Source of the DNA: Woeseia oceani
GTDB taxonomy: Bacteria > Pseudomonadota > Gammaproteobacteria > Steroidobacterales > Woeseiaceae
Assembly (NCBI RefSeq): GCF_001677435.1
Contig: NZ_CP016268.1
Coordinates: forward strand, 2,841,001-2,905,000
Direction of reading: 5' to 3'
DNA length: 64,000 nt
The notes under the pieces are model-generated. The model was not told the origin of the DNA. It saw only the letters and a list, made by a program, of their open reading frames with translations, and did no database searches. Positions 24,278 through 33,786 of this stretch are shown one piece after another. The position numbers were made by a program, and so were the translations under genes. Each line of letters begins with the position of its first letter. The stretch's first letter is position 1.

Positions 24278-27200
24278 TTGGCAGGCAAGCAGCCAGTTTG
24301 CTCGCTTCTGCGAAGCGCGCGGCGTTGGTGGAGTCCACTTCCGGCTCGTCCCAACTGCCGTCTATCGCGTAGTAGACCTGGCCCATCTCCTGCAAGGGTT
24401 TCTTGAAAATCTGCGAGAAGATCAGTAACGCGGCGGCAACCTGCGGTCCCGCGACCACGGCACCGACCACCGGCAACGTATTGCCGACGTTGGCGCTGAC
24501 GATCGCGGCCTGCGTGTAGTCCTGTTCAAAGAGACCCGCACGACCGACGATGCCGATATCGGCGGCGGGGCCTTTCAATGACAGATCACAGGTGAAGGCA
24601 TCGCCGTCAACCAGATTGAACGTACCGGTGATCTCATCAAACAGAAAACCCTTGTCCAGCACATCACGAAAATCCAGTGCCAGACGGCGCGGCAAGGCAA
24701 CGACACTCATCAGGCCGAACATGCGGCCCGCACCGGGCTCAACTTCATCCAGGCGCCCCGTACCAAAGCGCACCGTTACCGCGCCGTCGAGGGCGCTGAC
24801 GAAGTCCTGACGCGGTCCGCCGCTCCAGCTGACATCGAAGGCTATCTCCATGTCATCACCGTCGATTCCTGGCTGTGAACTCAGCCGTTGCATGGTCGCC
24901 GCAATGTCCGTGCTTTTTAGTGTCGCGCGAACCCAGGTGCGCTGCCCGCTGGGTTCGCTGGTATCGACCACCCAGCCTGCTGCACCGTCAATCCGGAAAC
25001 TCGGATCTTCAGTGTGTATTCGTTCAGCGCGCAAACCATCCGGGGTGCGCACAAACTCAGCATCAATCTTGCCGAGGTGGCGGTCGCCGAAGGCAAACTC
25101 CTCAGCACGTATCGACAATGCCGGCACGGTCCGCGGGTCAGTCGCAATACCGGCCTCCGCATCGTCACCTTCACTGCCTGGCAGTACCAACCGTTGCATT
25201 TCCAGCGTCAGTATTCTGTCCGACGAAAAACTGTACGGAATATTGACCGTACCGATCGCTTGCGGACCGTCGATTTTCACGATCCAGTCAGTTCCGCTGC
25301 GGTCCAGTTCAATCCGGTGGCTGGCAAACTGCTGCCCCAGAACATGCAATGCCTCCACTTCCACATTGGCCGCCCGGATCCGGTCTGCAATGCCCGTACC
25401 ACCGGCGGCGTCCCGGCCGATCGCCAGCCAGTCGTGCAAGCGAAATTCCGGTATGGAACCAACAATGTGCAAACCGCGCGTCTCCGCCGTACCTGCTTCG
25501 ATACCGCCGGCCGCGAGAACGCCGCGGTTGAAATCCCAACCCATCTCGTTCTTGATAAAGGCGAGCGACCATTGCAGATCGCTGCCAAGACGGCCCGCTG
25601 ATTCAATACGGCTGGCCGTCAGGAAATCGATTGTGAATGACAGTGCGCGGGTCGCATTGCGTACTTTCGTCAGTGGCGCCGGCAATTCTACGGACATGCC
25701 ATCGAGTTCCGAGCGCACACTTATTTGCAGAGGCCCAGGAGCGTCGCTGTCGGATCGTGGAAAGCGAATACTGCCGTGATAATTGGTCGTGCCGTCGATC
25801 ACTCGGGCCAGCGCATCGCCGAATGCGGCACTGATTCCGCTGCTGGTTGCCCGGCCGTCGATTTCTGCCACGACGCTATAGCCCGGCAATTCGTCACCCG
25901 CCCGCTGCAAATCGATCGTGATCGGTTCACCGAGAAAATTGCCAAACAACGACTCAGCCGAAATGTCGTCCCGCGAAATGCTGACCGCACCGTTAAGCCC
26001 GGTTATCGGCGGATCAAAGCCGTCAATCCGCAATGTCCCATCGCTGCTGCGCACTCGCGTTGTAAACGTGTACTCATCGCGACGGAGTATTGGGTAGTTC
26101 AATTTGAGCGTAAACGATGCGTCACCGGAAACATTCACGCGTTGCAGGTGACCACCAAAGATTTTCGAGATCGGACTGCGCTGTGCGAATTGCCGTATGG
26201 AACCCAAAGTGCCGGTAGAGAATGCATCGATAGTCAGGACCGGATCACGCAGATCCGCGATCTCAATGCGGGCATCCACAACAGAGTTTCCGGCGTTCAC
26301 CGCAGTATTATTTTCTGAAAACAGTCGTGTCCGGTCGACCACCAGATCGAGACTTTCAATCTCGGCATCAGGCCATAAGTCGGAATAACGCAGCGTGGCA
26401 TCCTTGAGCTCCGCGTCAATCCGAAACACGCCTTCGCCATTGTCGAACGGAAACTTGTCGAGTGCGCCGCTGAATCGGGTTGTACCTATCGGCACATTGC
26501 CCGCAACCAACGCACTGCGCAGCCAGCGATACAAACCGGGCTCAATCAGGCTGGCAGGAAGGTAGCGGCGTGCCGCTCCCAGGTCCGAGATGCTCCAGCG
26601 ACTTTCAAGATCCAGCACCGGCGAACTGCCATCCGCCGGTAAGCTCAGCTGCACGCTGCTGCGGCTGGACAGGTCTTGGTTGCGCAATTGAATACTGTCC
26701 GACAACACCATGATCCCACGGCTGTTGCGGCGCCAGATTACCGTGCCCTGCGCGCTGTCGAGCGCAACCTTGTTCTGCAACCAACGTGCGAGATCAAGCT
26801 GCATGTCCGTGGAGTTGATTTCCAACCGTCCGCCGGAGCGATTGGCCCGCAAGCTACCGCTGAAGCCACTCATGCCCGGCCAACGCTCGGTGGCCAGAAA
26901 GCTGGCATTGGTCAGCTCCATGGCCACGTCATAGCGCAGTGACTGGCTGTGTAAATCCGCAAGACTCAAAGTCAGATTGGCGATCTCGCCACTGGGATTG
27001 TATTGCCGAAACTGTGTTGCATACGTCTCAGGAATCCAGGGCAGCAATTCAGCCAGGTCGTCGAGATTGAGATAACTCGCACCGGCCGAAAACGACGTCA
27101 AAGTGCCGTCATTGTCTTGCCCGCCCTGCATGTTGAACGAGGTAGCAGGCCAGCTGCCGCGTTCACTGCGCAATTGAAAATCATTGGCAACCAGCATCCA

Positions 27201-28103
27201 GCCGGCGTCATCTCGTTGGTATTCGAGCCGGCCCGCCCCACCCAACGGCACGACGGTACCGGCCGATTGCATGTCCCGGATATCGAATTCCACAACGGCA
27301 TTGCGCGGTGCACTGGCAACTTGCTCAACAGAAAAACTGATGTCGGCAGTGCCACTGCTCACCGTTGGTGCCGTGATCGGCAGGAATGGCGACCACCCGG
27401 CCAGATTAAGCCCGCGCGTATCAACGCTGTAATTCCAGATCATCGGCGCATCAGCAACGCTGGTATAGCCACTGATACGGGCACTCAGACGATCCCCCAG
27501 GTTGGCTGGCAGTTCCAGCACCGTATCGATATCAATTCGCTCCGGCATTCTTGTCATGCGCAGACTGCCCACGATGAAATTGACCGTCTGTCCATTGAGC
27601 GGATGTGTGTAGCTGACATCGAAGTCTTCAGCGATAACGGTAACGGAGCCGTCGCTGCGTTCGCGAGCGAAGCGTGACGCCAAAGTATCCAGCGCGATGT
27701 TCTGCACCCGCCATTTGCCGTCCTCGCCTTTGTGCACGTCCACGGCCGAATCGCGTACCAACACGCGATCAACCACCAGACGCCGATCGCGCAGCAGCCG
27801 CATCAGCTCAACGCCAATGCTGACTTCGTCGGCCGCGAACCTGCCGCCATCCTCTCCCGGCAACAGCAACTCCGCATTGTAGAAGTTCAGTTCCGGCCCG
27901 CTGAATCGCCAACGCGCATTCATGCCACTGAATTCGACCTGCATGCCAATCGCCGCATTCGCCCAGCTTTTTATTTCATCCTGGTATTCGGGCAGCCGCG
28001 GCAAAAACAGCCGGAACAGGCCGACTGCCACCGCCAGCAGAATCACGACCGCCGCGGCGAGGTACGCCAGGAGTTTCAGCAGTCGGGTAAATAATTGCTT
28101 CAT
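24267..28103 (-). CDS. yhdP: YhdP family AsmA-like envelope protein
   Basis: A 1278-residue protein, the largest in the window. An N-terminal transmembrane anchor (residues about 12-33, LAYLAAAVVILLAVAVGLF) is followed by a long periplasmic, beta-rich region of the TIGR02099/DUF3971 type. The C-terminal AsmA-like part includes NVGNTLPVVGAVVAGPQVA and IFSQIFKKPLQ. In E. coli, YhdP, TamB and YdbH together transport phospholipid to the outer membrane. The length and the position next to rng, upstream of the nitrilase, match yhdP. It lies 18 bp after rng on the same strand. Confidence 0.92.
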   Translation of the reverse strand: MKQLFTRLLKLLAYLAAAVVILLAVAVGLFRLFLPRLPEYQDEIKSWANAAIGMQVEFSGMNARWRFSGPELNFYNAELLLPGEDGGRFAADEVSIGVELMRLLRDRRLVVDRVLVRDSAVDVHKGEDGKWRVQNIALDTLASRFARERSDGSVTVIAEDFDVSYTHPLNGQTVNFIVGSLRMTRMPERIDIDTVLELPANLGDRLSARISGYTSVADAPMIWNYSVDTRGLNLAGWSPFLPITAPTVSSGTADISFSVEQVASAPRNAVVEFDIRDMQSAGTVVPLGGAGRLEYQRDDAGWMLVANDFQLRSERGSWPATSFNMQGGQDNDGTLTSFSAGASYLNLDDLAELLPWIPETYATQFRQYNPSGEIANLTLSLADLHSQSLRYDVAMELTNASFLATERWPGMSGFSGSLRANRSGGRLEINSTDMQLDLARWLQNKVALDSAQGTVIWRRNSRGIMVLSDSIQLRNQDLSSRSSVQLSLPADGSSPVLDLESRWSISDLGAARRYLPASLIEPGLYRWLRSALVAGNVPIGTTRFSGALDKFPFDNGEGVFRIDAELKDATLRYSDLWPDAEIESLDLVVDRTRLFSENNTAVNAGNSVVDARIEIADLRDPVLTIDAFSTGTLGSIRQFAQRSPISKIFGGHLQRVNVSGDASFTLKLNYPILRRDEYTFTTRVRSSDGTLRIDGFDPPITGLNGAVSISRDDISAESLFGNFLGEPITIDLQRAGDELPGYSVVAEIDGRATSSGISAAFGDALARVIDGTTNYHGSIRFPRSDSDAPGPLQISVRSELDGMSVELPAPLTKVRNATRALSFTIDFLTASRIESAGRLGSDLQWSLAFIKNEMGWDFNRGVLAAGGIEAGTAETRGLHIVGSIPEFRLHDWLAIGRDAAGGTGIADRIRAANVEVEALHVLGQQFASHRIELDRSGTDWIVKIDGPQAIGTVNIPYSFSSDRILTLEMQRLVLPGSEGDDAEAGIATDPRTVPALSIRAEEFAFGDRHLGKIDAEFVRTPDGLRAERIHTEDPSFRIDGAAGWVVDTSEPSGQRTWVRATLKSTDIAATMQRLSSQPGIDGDDMEIAFDVSWSGGPRQDFVSALDGAVTVRFGTGRLDEVEPGAGRMFGLMSVVALPRRLALDFRDVLDKGFLFDEITGTFNLVDGDAFTCDLSLKGPAADIGIVGRAGLFEQDYTQAAIVSANVGNTLPVVGAVVAGPQVAAALLIFSQIFKKPLQEMGQVYYAIDGSWDEPEVDSTNAARFAEASKLAACLPNGR

Positions 28104-28121
28104 GGAACGATTGGCATCCGC

Positions 28122-29606
28122 CTAAATAAGCACAACATCAAACTGATCCTGCAGGTACAGCGATTCGGGTTGCAGTCGGACCGACTTGCCCGTCTGACGT
28201 TCAATCTCTGCGAGGCCACCCGCCTCTTCATCCAGCAACAGCTCGATCACGTCCTGGTGTGCCAGTACGAGAATTTCGTCGAACGTGAATTGCCGATGCT
28301 GGCGGATGATTTCGCGGAAAATATCGAAACACACCGAATCAGCTGTCTTGACGAATCCCCGACCGCTGCAGCTTGGACATTCCTCGCACAGTATATGCTG
28401 CAAACTTTCGCGCGTTCGTTTGCGCGTCATTTCCACCAGCCCGAGCGGCGAGACCGGTGTCATCTGGTGCCGCGCATGATCGTTGGCCATCGCCTCTTCC
28501 AGCGCTTCCAGCACCCGGTTGCGGTGATCAGCCACCTCCATGTCAATGAAATCTATAATGATTATACCGCCCAGGTTACGCAATCTCAGTTGTCGGGCTA
28601 TCGCCACGGCCGCTTCCAGGTTGGTGCGGAAAATCGTTTCCTCCAGGTTGCGATGACCGACGTAGCCGCCTGTATTGACGTCCACAGTGGTCATCGCTTC
28701 CGTCTGATCGAAGATCACGTAGCCGCCGGATTTCAATGGAATGCTGCGATCCAGTGCTTTGCGAATCTCGTCCTCCGTACCGTGCAGATCAAATATCGGC
28801 CGGCGCCGCTTGTACAACTCGAGTCGGGGTTCAACCTCCGGCAGAAAACTGCGGGTGAATTCCTGGAGCTTGTGAAAGTCGGCCTCGGAATCAATCAGGA
28901 TTCTCTCAACATCGGTACTGACCAGATCGCGCAGAACGCGCATCGGCAATTGCAGGTCTTCATGCACGAGACTGCGCACTTTGCTTTCGCGGCCCTTTTG
29001 TTGAACGCTGGTCCAGAGTTTTTGCAGAAAATCGAGGTCGGCGCTCAGCGATTCCTCGCTCGCGCCTTCAGCCGCCGTGCGCGCAATTATGCCGCCCTGG
29101 GGATTGTCACCCTGCAGTGACTCGATCAGGCTGCGTAGCCGCAGCCGCTCGTTGTCATCTTCAATGCGCGTCGAAATGCCGACGCCACTGCCACCGGGCA
29201 GCAGTACCAGAAAGCGCGACGGCAAGGTGATGAACGTCGATAACCGCGCTCCCTTGTTGCCGAGTGGGTCTTTGACGACCTGCACCAGGACTTCGGCACC
29301 TTCCCGAACCAGCTCACGTATATCCTGGGCGGACTGTTCCGCCTGCTCGCCATCCGGCAATGCTTTCTTGGCGATATCGGACGCGTGCAGAAACGCCGTG
29401 CGCTCAAGGCCTATATCGACAAACGCGGCCTGCATGCCCGGCAAGACTCGGGACACGCGACCCTTGTAGATATTGCTGATCAGGCCACGCCGGGTATCGC
29501 GCTCGATATACACCTCTTGCAGAATACCGTTCTCGAGCAAGGCGGCGCGCACTTCGCGCGGCGTCACGTTAATGAGAATTTCTTCTTTGGGTGCCTCGTC
29601 GGTCAA
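28122..29606 (-). CDS. rng: Ribonuclease G
   Basis: A 494-residue endoribonuclease of the RNase E/G family, which matures the 16S rRNA 5' end. An N-terminal S1 domain is interrupted by the characteristic insertion (GRVSRVLPGMQAAFVDIGLERTAFL, cited in part). The catalytic region holds TVDVNTGGYVGHRN and IIIDFIDM with the metal-binding aspartates. The zinc-link cysteines are in CEECPSCSGRG. The start codon is TTG with GGGAG 8 nt upstream. It lies between maf and yhdP in a conserved order. Confidence 0.94.
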   Translation of the reverse strand: MTDEAPKEEILINVTPREVRAALLENGILQEVYIERDTRRGLISNIYKGRVSRVLPGMQAAFVDIGLERTAFLHASDIAKKALPDGEQAEQSAQDIRELVREGAEVLVQVVKDPLGNKGARLSTFITLPSRFLVLLPGGSGVGISTRIEDDNERLRLRSLIESLQGDNPQGGIIARTAAEGASEESLSADLDFLQKLWTSVQQKGRESKVRSLVHEDLQLPMRVLRDLVSTDVERILIDSEADFHKLQEFTRSFLPEVEPRLELYKRRRPIFDLHGTEDEIRKALDRSIPLKSGGYVIFDQTEAMTTVDVNTGGYVGHRNLEETIFRTNLEAAVAIARQLRLRNLGGIIIIDFIDMEVADHRNRVLEALEEAMANDHARHQMTPVSPLGLVEMTRKRTRESLQHILCEECPSCSGRGFVKTADSVCFDIFREIIRQHRQFTFDEILVLAHQDVIELLLDEEAGGLAEIERQTGKSVRLQPESLYLQDQFDVVLI

Positions 29607-29622
29607 AGCGCCAACTCCCTGT

Positions 29623-30204
29623 CTATTGATTAAGTACTTCCACGCCGGCCGAGCGTAACATTGCAGCCGTCTCGAAAACCGGCAATCCCATCACACCGCT
29701 GTAACTGCCGCGGAGTTCGGCAATAAACACCGCCGCCAGACCCTGCACGGCATAACCGCCGGCCTTGTCTTGCGGTTCGCCCGTTCGCCAGTAGGCTTCA
29801 GCTTCCGCCTGACTTATGTCGCGAAAGCGAACCTGGCTGCAACTCAACGCGCTTAGCCGGTGCTCGCGAGAGACCAGCACGACGCCGGTCATGACCTCGT
29901 GTGTGCGGCCGGACAACGCAGCCAGCATTGCCACCGCTTCGTCTTGATCCGCTGGCTTGCCAAACACCTCGCCGCCCAGAACAACAACAGTATCCGCGCC
30001 CAGCACAAGTGACTCCGGTCGTGATCGCAGCGCCGCCATCGCTTTGTCACTGGCCAGCCGAACAACCAGTTCTGCCGCCGTTTCGCCGGGCTGCGCCTGT
30101 TCATCCAGGTCTTCGCCGGAGTAGGTGAACTGCAACCCCAGCGAAGTGAGTATTTCACGGCGGCGCGGCGATGCAGACGCAAGATGCAGCGGCAAGATTG
30201 GCAT
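29623..30204 (-). CDS. maf: Maf-family nucleoside triphosphate pyrophosphatase (YhdE-like)
   Basis: A 193-residue Maf protein that hydrolyses non-canonical or specific pyrimidine NTPs. It shows the N-terminal LASASPRRREILTSLG signature, VLGADTVVVLGGEVFGKP and GGYAVQGLAAVF. The ATG at 30204 was chosen because the conserved core starts immediately after; the upstream extension overlaps rlmH. YhdE (dTTPase/UTPase) type is likely from linkage with rng. It sits 13 bp after rlmH. Confidence 0.92.
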   Translation of the reverse strand: MPILPLHLASASPRRREILTSLGLQFTYSGEDLDEQAQPGETAAELVVRLASDKAMAALRSRPESLVLGADTVVVLGGEVFGKPADQDEAVAMLAALSGRTHEVMTGVVLVSREHRLSALSCSQVRFRDISQAEAEAYWRTGEPQDKAGGYAVQGLAAVFIAELRGSYSGVMGLPVFETAAMLRSAGVEVLNQ

Positions 30205-30217
30205 AGGAGTACCCGAC

Positions 30218-30688
30218 TCAGGCGCGGTGATACGGGTGGCCTTCCAACACAGTGCACGCCCGATAAAGTTGTTCGACACACACGACCCTCGCAAGACCGT
30301 GCGGCAGTGTCAGTCGTGACAGTGACCAGGTGAAGTCAGCCCGTGCCATGCAATGTTCGTCAAGGCCATCAGGGCCGCCGATGACGAAGCAGACATCACG
30401 GCCGTCCGACTGCCAGTCGTTGATGGACGATGCCAGTTCCGTACTGCCGAGTTGTGAGCCTCGTTCATCAAGCATCACAACGCGTTCGCCGTTCGCCAGT
30501 TTGCCGAGGATCTTTTCGCATTCTTCGCTACGCGCACCACTGCTGTCGCCGTGTCTGCGACGCCGACTGGTTGCAATCGTTTGCAGCGCGAACTTCCACG
30601 GTCGCGGCAATCGGCCTGCGTAGTCTTTGAACGCAGTATCAACCCATGCCGGTTGCCGATCACCTACCGCGATCAGTCGAATATGCAT
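30218..30688 (-). CDS. rlmH: 23S rRNA pseudouridine-1915 N3-methyltransferase RlmH
   Basis: A 156-residue SPOUT-class methyltransferase acting on helix 69 of the assembled 70S ribosome. Its C-terminal knot region contains CFVIGGPDGLDE and LSRLTLPHGLARVVCVEQLYRA, with the YHRA terminus typical of RlmH. Length equals E. coli YbeA. It follows rsfS on the same strand after 137 bp, retaining the ybeB-ybeA pairing. Confidence 0.95.
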   Translation of the reverse strand: MHIRLIAVGDRQPAWVDTAFKDYAGRLPRPWKFALQTIATSRRRRHGDSSGARSEECEKILGKLANGERVVMLDERGSQLGSTELASSINDWQSDGRDVCFVIGGPDGLDEHCMARADFTWSLSRLTLPHGLARVVCVEQLYRACTVLEGHPYHRA

Positions 30689-30825
30689 GAATCAGGATCC
30701 ATGAGCCGGCCCTGCTGCCAGGCGGGAGCTCGGCGGCAAACGGATATTGTGCCGCAGTCCGCTGTACAGTGTTCTCGCGGTGGGCAGCACTGTTTGTTGT
30801 GTCGGCCGGCCAGTGACTGCGACAC

Positions 30826-31179
30826 TTAAGCGTCTTTCGCCACCGAATCCGAGTTGGGACTCAGCGACCAGAGTTTCTCGATGTTGATGAACTCGCGGAC
30901 GCGCGGCAGCATGACATGCACAAGGATGTCATTCAGGTCCAGCAATACCCATTCGCTGCCTTCCTCGCCTTCGACGCCCATCGGCCGGTGCCCGGCTTCA
31001 CGTGCTCGATCAGCCACGTTGTCTGCCAGCGCTTTGATGTGCCGGTTGGAGGTGCCGCTGGCAACGATCATGTAGTCGGTTACTGACGTCATCTTGCGTA
31101 CATCGAGTTCGACGATGTCTTTCGCCTTGACCTCTTCCAGTGCCGCTATCACGAGTTTGCTCAGTTCTTTGCTATTCAT
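30826..31179 (-). CDS. rsfS: Ribosomal silencing factor RsfS
   Basis: A 117-residue protein binding L14 on the 50S subunit to block subunit joining in stationary phase. Signature segments are DIVELDVRKMTSVTDYMIVAS, TSNRHIKALADNVADRA and WVLLDLNDILVHVMLPRVREF, each typical of YbeB/Iojap. It is downstream of nadD by 37 bp, the universal nadD-rsfS pair. Confidence 0.95.
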   Translation of the reverse strand: MNSKELSKLVIAALEEVKAKDIVELDVRKMTSVTDYMIVASGTSNRHIKALADNVADRAREAGHRPMGVEGEEGSEWVLLDLNDILVHVMLPRVREFINIEKLWSLSPNSDSVAKDA

Positions 31180-31216
31180 CTAACTTGCCGTAGTACATCG
31201 TGTTCCATCCCGTCAA

Positions 31217-31864
31217 TTACTGAATTTCTGCTGTATCTGGTTTGCGGTAGCAACCGCTTTTTTCAATGACTGCCCGCACGGCATCCGGCATCAGAAACCG
31301 CGGATCCCGCCCCGCGGCTATCAGCTCGCGAATTTCGGTCGAGGATATTTCGAGTTGCGTGACGTCGTGTATATAAATGTGACCGGAACGTGCCTGGTGC
31401 AGGTCGCCAATTCTGTGCGTACCGCGATCCGCCAGCAGCGTGCCCAAAGGCCCCATGTCCGGCGCCCGCCAGCCCGGCCGGTGCGCAACAACGATATGTG
31501 CCAACTGCAGGATTTCCCGCCATTGGTGCCATTTGGTCAGGTTCAGGAACGCATCCATGCCAATAATCAATGCCAGCGGCCGTAGCGGAAACTCCGACCG
31601 CAAGGCGGACAGCGTGTCCACCGAGTAGGACGGCCCGTCACGCAGCAATTCGCGGTCGTCGACCACGAAACCGGCCTGGCCCTCGGTCGCCGCCAGCACC
31701 ATCGCGAGTCGCAGCTCGGCATCAGCGAACGGCTCACCGCGATGCGGTGGATTGCCACAAGGCATGAAACGCACCTCATCAAAACGCAGTGCCTGCAACA
31801 TCTCAAACGCGGTACGCAAATGACCGAAATGTATCGGATCAAAAGTCCCGCCAAATACTCCCAT
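31217..31864 (-). CDS. nadD: Nicotinate-nucleotide adenylyltransferase NadD
   Basis: A 215-residue enzyme forming nicotinic acid adenine dinucleotide in NAD synthesis. The nucleotidyl-transferase motif GGTFDPIHFGHLR lies at the start, followed by MPCGNPPHR, LIIGMDAFLNLTKW and the ISSTEIRELI motif near the C-terminus. ATG 31864 puts the start directly before GVFGGTFDP; a TTG 9 bp upstream is the alternative. holA lies 44 bp upstream on the same strand. Confidence 0.95.
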   Translation of the reverse strand: MGVFGGTFDPIHFGHLRTAFEMLQALRFDEVRFMPCGNPPHRGEPFADAELRLAMVLAATEGQAGFVVDDRELLRDGPSYSVDTLSALRSEFPLRPLALIIGMDAFLNLTKWHQWREILQLAHIVVAHRPGWRAPDMGPLGTLLADRGTHRIGDLHQARSGHIYIHDVTQLEISSTEIRELIAAGRDPRFLMPDAVRAVIEKSGCYRKPDTAEIQ

Positions 31865-31907
31865 CGGGCTCAACGCGCCCCTCCCTGCCTGTCGTTTCTA
31901 TTGCTGC

Positions 31908-32927
31908 TCACGCGGCGCGCACACGATCGCCTGCGAGTACCAGTACAATTTCTGTGGCCTGTTGCCAGGGATCCCCTGAGCGTTGACCCTTGGCGGATGC
32001 ATCTGCGTTACGCAGCGCTTGCATCAAGCGGTAAAATACCGATCGAGAGTGCCGGCTGATGCAGGCACGCACGAGACCCTGTCGGTTCTGCCATACGCCG
32101 TTTTTCTGCATGGCCTGTCCCAGCTCAGTGCCGCCAGCAACGCTGTCCGCGATGCGGGACAGCGCGCGCACTTCGCGGGTCAATGCCCATATGACAATGA
32201 CCGCTTCAACACCCTCCGCACGAACGCCACCGAGGATGCGCAACGCCCGTTGCACGTCGCCGGAAACCGCAGCATCGACCAGTTTGTACACGTCGTATCG
32301 GCTACTGTCAGCGACCGCGCGCTGCACCTGTTCTGCCGTTACCGCACCTTCGCCGAGCAGCAGGCGAAGTTTTTCAATCTCTTGTTGCGCGGCGAGCAAA
32401 TTGCCCTCCACCCGGTCTGCGATCAGGCGTACCGCATCGCGTTCCGCCTGCAAGCCCACCGCTTTCATTCGCGCATTGATCCACGCTGGCAGCTCACGCC
32501 GATCGACCGGCCATACAGCCACGTGGCCACCGGCTCCCATCAGCGCTTTGACCCACTTCGCGGAAGTCGCGTTGCGATCAAGCTTCGGCCCGCTGACGAT
32601 CAGCAACAAATCATCAGCCAGTTGTTCGGTCAGTGTGGCAATGACCTGCGAGCCTTCACGACCGGGTTTGCCGGTCGGCAGGCGCAGCTCGACGATGCGC
32701 TTTTCAGAGAACAGGGACAGGTTGCCGCCGGCCGCGCCGAGTTCCTTCCAGTCAAAGCCGGACGTCGCCACGTACAGGTCGCGGGTCGTAAAACCTGCGG
32801 CACGGGCGCTTGCGCGTATGTTGTCCAATGCTTCCTGCACGAGCAAAGGCTCGTCACCGGTAACCAGATAACAGGGCAACAGGGATTTTTGAAGCTGGGA
32901 CTTAAGCTGGTTCGCCGGTATTTTCAC
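31908..32927 (-). CDS. holA: DNA polymerase III delta subunit HolA
   Basis: A 339-residue clamp-loader delta subunit that opens the beta clamp. The N-terminus KIPANQLKSQLQKSLLPCYL, VTGDEPLLVQEALDNIR, and the central FSEKRIVELRLPTGKPGREG are typical of the family, as is the C-terminal collar domain around DAAVSGDVQRALRILGGVRAEG. GTG start. In most relatives lptE and leuS lie immediately upstream of holA; here about 6 kb of other genes intervenes. Confidence 0.93.
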   Translation of the reverse strand: MKIPANQLKSQLQKSLLPCYLVTGDEPLLVQEALDNIRASARAAGFTTRDLYVATSGFDWKELGAAGGNLSLFSEKRIVELRLPTGKPGREGSQVIATLTEQLADDLLLIVSGPKLDRNATSAKWVKALMGAGGHVAVWPVDRRELPAWINARMKAVGLQAERDAVRLIADRVEGNLLAAQQEIEKLRLLLGEGAVTAEQVQRAVADSSRYDVYKLVDAAVSGDVQRALRILGGVRAEGVEAVIVIWALTREVRALSRIADSVAGGTELGQAMQKNGVWQNRQGLVRACISRHSRSVFYRLMQALRNADASAKGQRSGDPWQQATEIVLVLAGDRVRAA

Positions 32928-32999
32928 ACAAGACAGCGCAAGAAAGATTCACGCCAGATGATACCCGGCAATGGCCACGCCAACCAGTCACGACGCGGT

Positions 33000-33269
33000 T
33001 CAGGCAAGGTCATACTGTTCCAGGGCCACGGCTTCGTTTTCCAGCAGCACGGGAATGCCGTCCTGAATCGGGTACAGGGTCTTGCCGTCATCAGTCACGA
33101 GAGCTTCCTTCAGCGGCCCTGTAACCAGCGCACCGTCGCGGTTCTTGAGGGATCCGTCCTGAATGCGGGCATTCACCGCTTTCAGCAGGTCCGCCCGGGC
33201 CAGCGCCAGCTCACGGTGCGTCACCGGGCAACAGAGTATTGACAGCAGTTTCTTGTCCATAGTGTCCAT
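33000..33269 (-). CDS. Trm112/UPF0434 family small protein
   Basis: An 89-residue protein beginning KKLLSILCCPVTHREL, with DGKTLYPIQDGIPVLLENEA in the C-terminal half, as in UPF0434/Trm112-like proteins (E. coli YcaR). In eukaryotes and archaea Trm112 activates methyltransferases; the bacterial role is unknown. Two in-frame ATGs 9 bp apart (33269 and 33260) are possible starts and neither has a strong ribosome-binding site. It is divergent from the MerC-like gene. Confidence 0.85.
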   Translation of the reverse strand: MDTMDKKLLSILCCPVTHRELALARADLLKAVNARIQDGSLKNRDGALVTGPLKEALVTDDGKTLYPIQDGIPVLLENEAVALEQYDLA

Positions 33270-33295
33270 TCTGGCCGCTTGCGGCCCATATTGTT

Positions 33296-33312
33296 ATGTT
33301 ATACCATTTTAC
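33296..33312. promoter_or_regulatory. Possible Zur half-site upstream of the MerC-like gene
   Basis: ATGTTATA at 33296-33303 equals the left half of the gammaproteobacterial Zur consensus (ATGTTATA-N-TATAACAT); the right half here matches poorly. It lies about 50 bp before the MerC-like ATG, in the divergent region with the Trm112-like gene. Confidence 0.25.
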
Positions 33313-33355
33313 TTGCCCAGCTGGCGACTAGCCGGCGCCTCGTGACACCGCAGCC

Positions 33356-33781
33356 ATGCCGCAATCTGCCCAACCACAAAGCCGACCCGCCGACCTTGAC
33401 CGCATTGCGGTGGTCCTGTCGGGCCTGTGCCTGCTGCACTGCCTGGCATTGCCGCTGTTTATTGCGCTGCTGCCGGTCGTTGCCGAGTTTGCCGAGAGCC
33501 ACTGGCACACACCGATGCTCGCGATCGCATTACCGGTCAGCGCGACGGCCATTGTCATCGGATACCGCCGGCACGGCAACCGTGCATTGGTTGCCGCGGG
33601 CGTTATGGGTCTGATTCTGCTGGTGACAGGCGCCACAGTTGCGCACAACCAGCTGGGCGCGATGGCCGACCGCGTATTCACCGTTGTGGGTTCCTTGCTG
33701 CTCGCGGCGGTTCATTGGCAAAACAGTCGGCTGCTGCGCAGCACGCCGGCCCGGGTTGACGTTGCCCTGGCGAAAAACTGA
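33356..33781 (+). CDS. MerC-domain membrane protein
   Basis: A 141-residue protein with four predicted membrane helices: SGLCLLHCLALPLFIALLPV, MLAIALPVSATAIVIGY, AAGVMGLILLVTGATVAH and VFTVVGSLLLAAVHW. The LSGLCLLHCLALP stretch places a cysteine and His-Cys pair in helix 1, matching the metal-binding end of MerC-family proteins. No merR, merT or merA gene is near, so mercury transport is unlikely to be its main job; a role in thiol-binding metal handling is possible. One of two plus-strand genes in an otherwise minus-strand block. Confidence 0.78.
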   Translation: MPQSAQPQSRPADLDRIAVVLSGLCLLHCLALPLFIALLPVVAEFAESHWHTPMLAIALPVSATAIVIGYRRHGNRALVAAGVMGLILLVTGATVAHNQLGAMADRVFTVVGSLLLAAVHWQNSRLLRSTPARVDVALAKN

Positions 33782-33786
33782 GCCCG

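Noticed and set aside
30689-30825. Small frames between rlmH and rsfS
   Set aside because: No ribosome-binding site and no protein-like pattern; treated as spacer.
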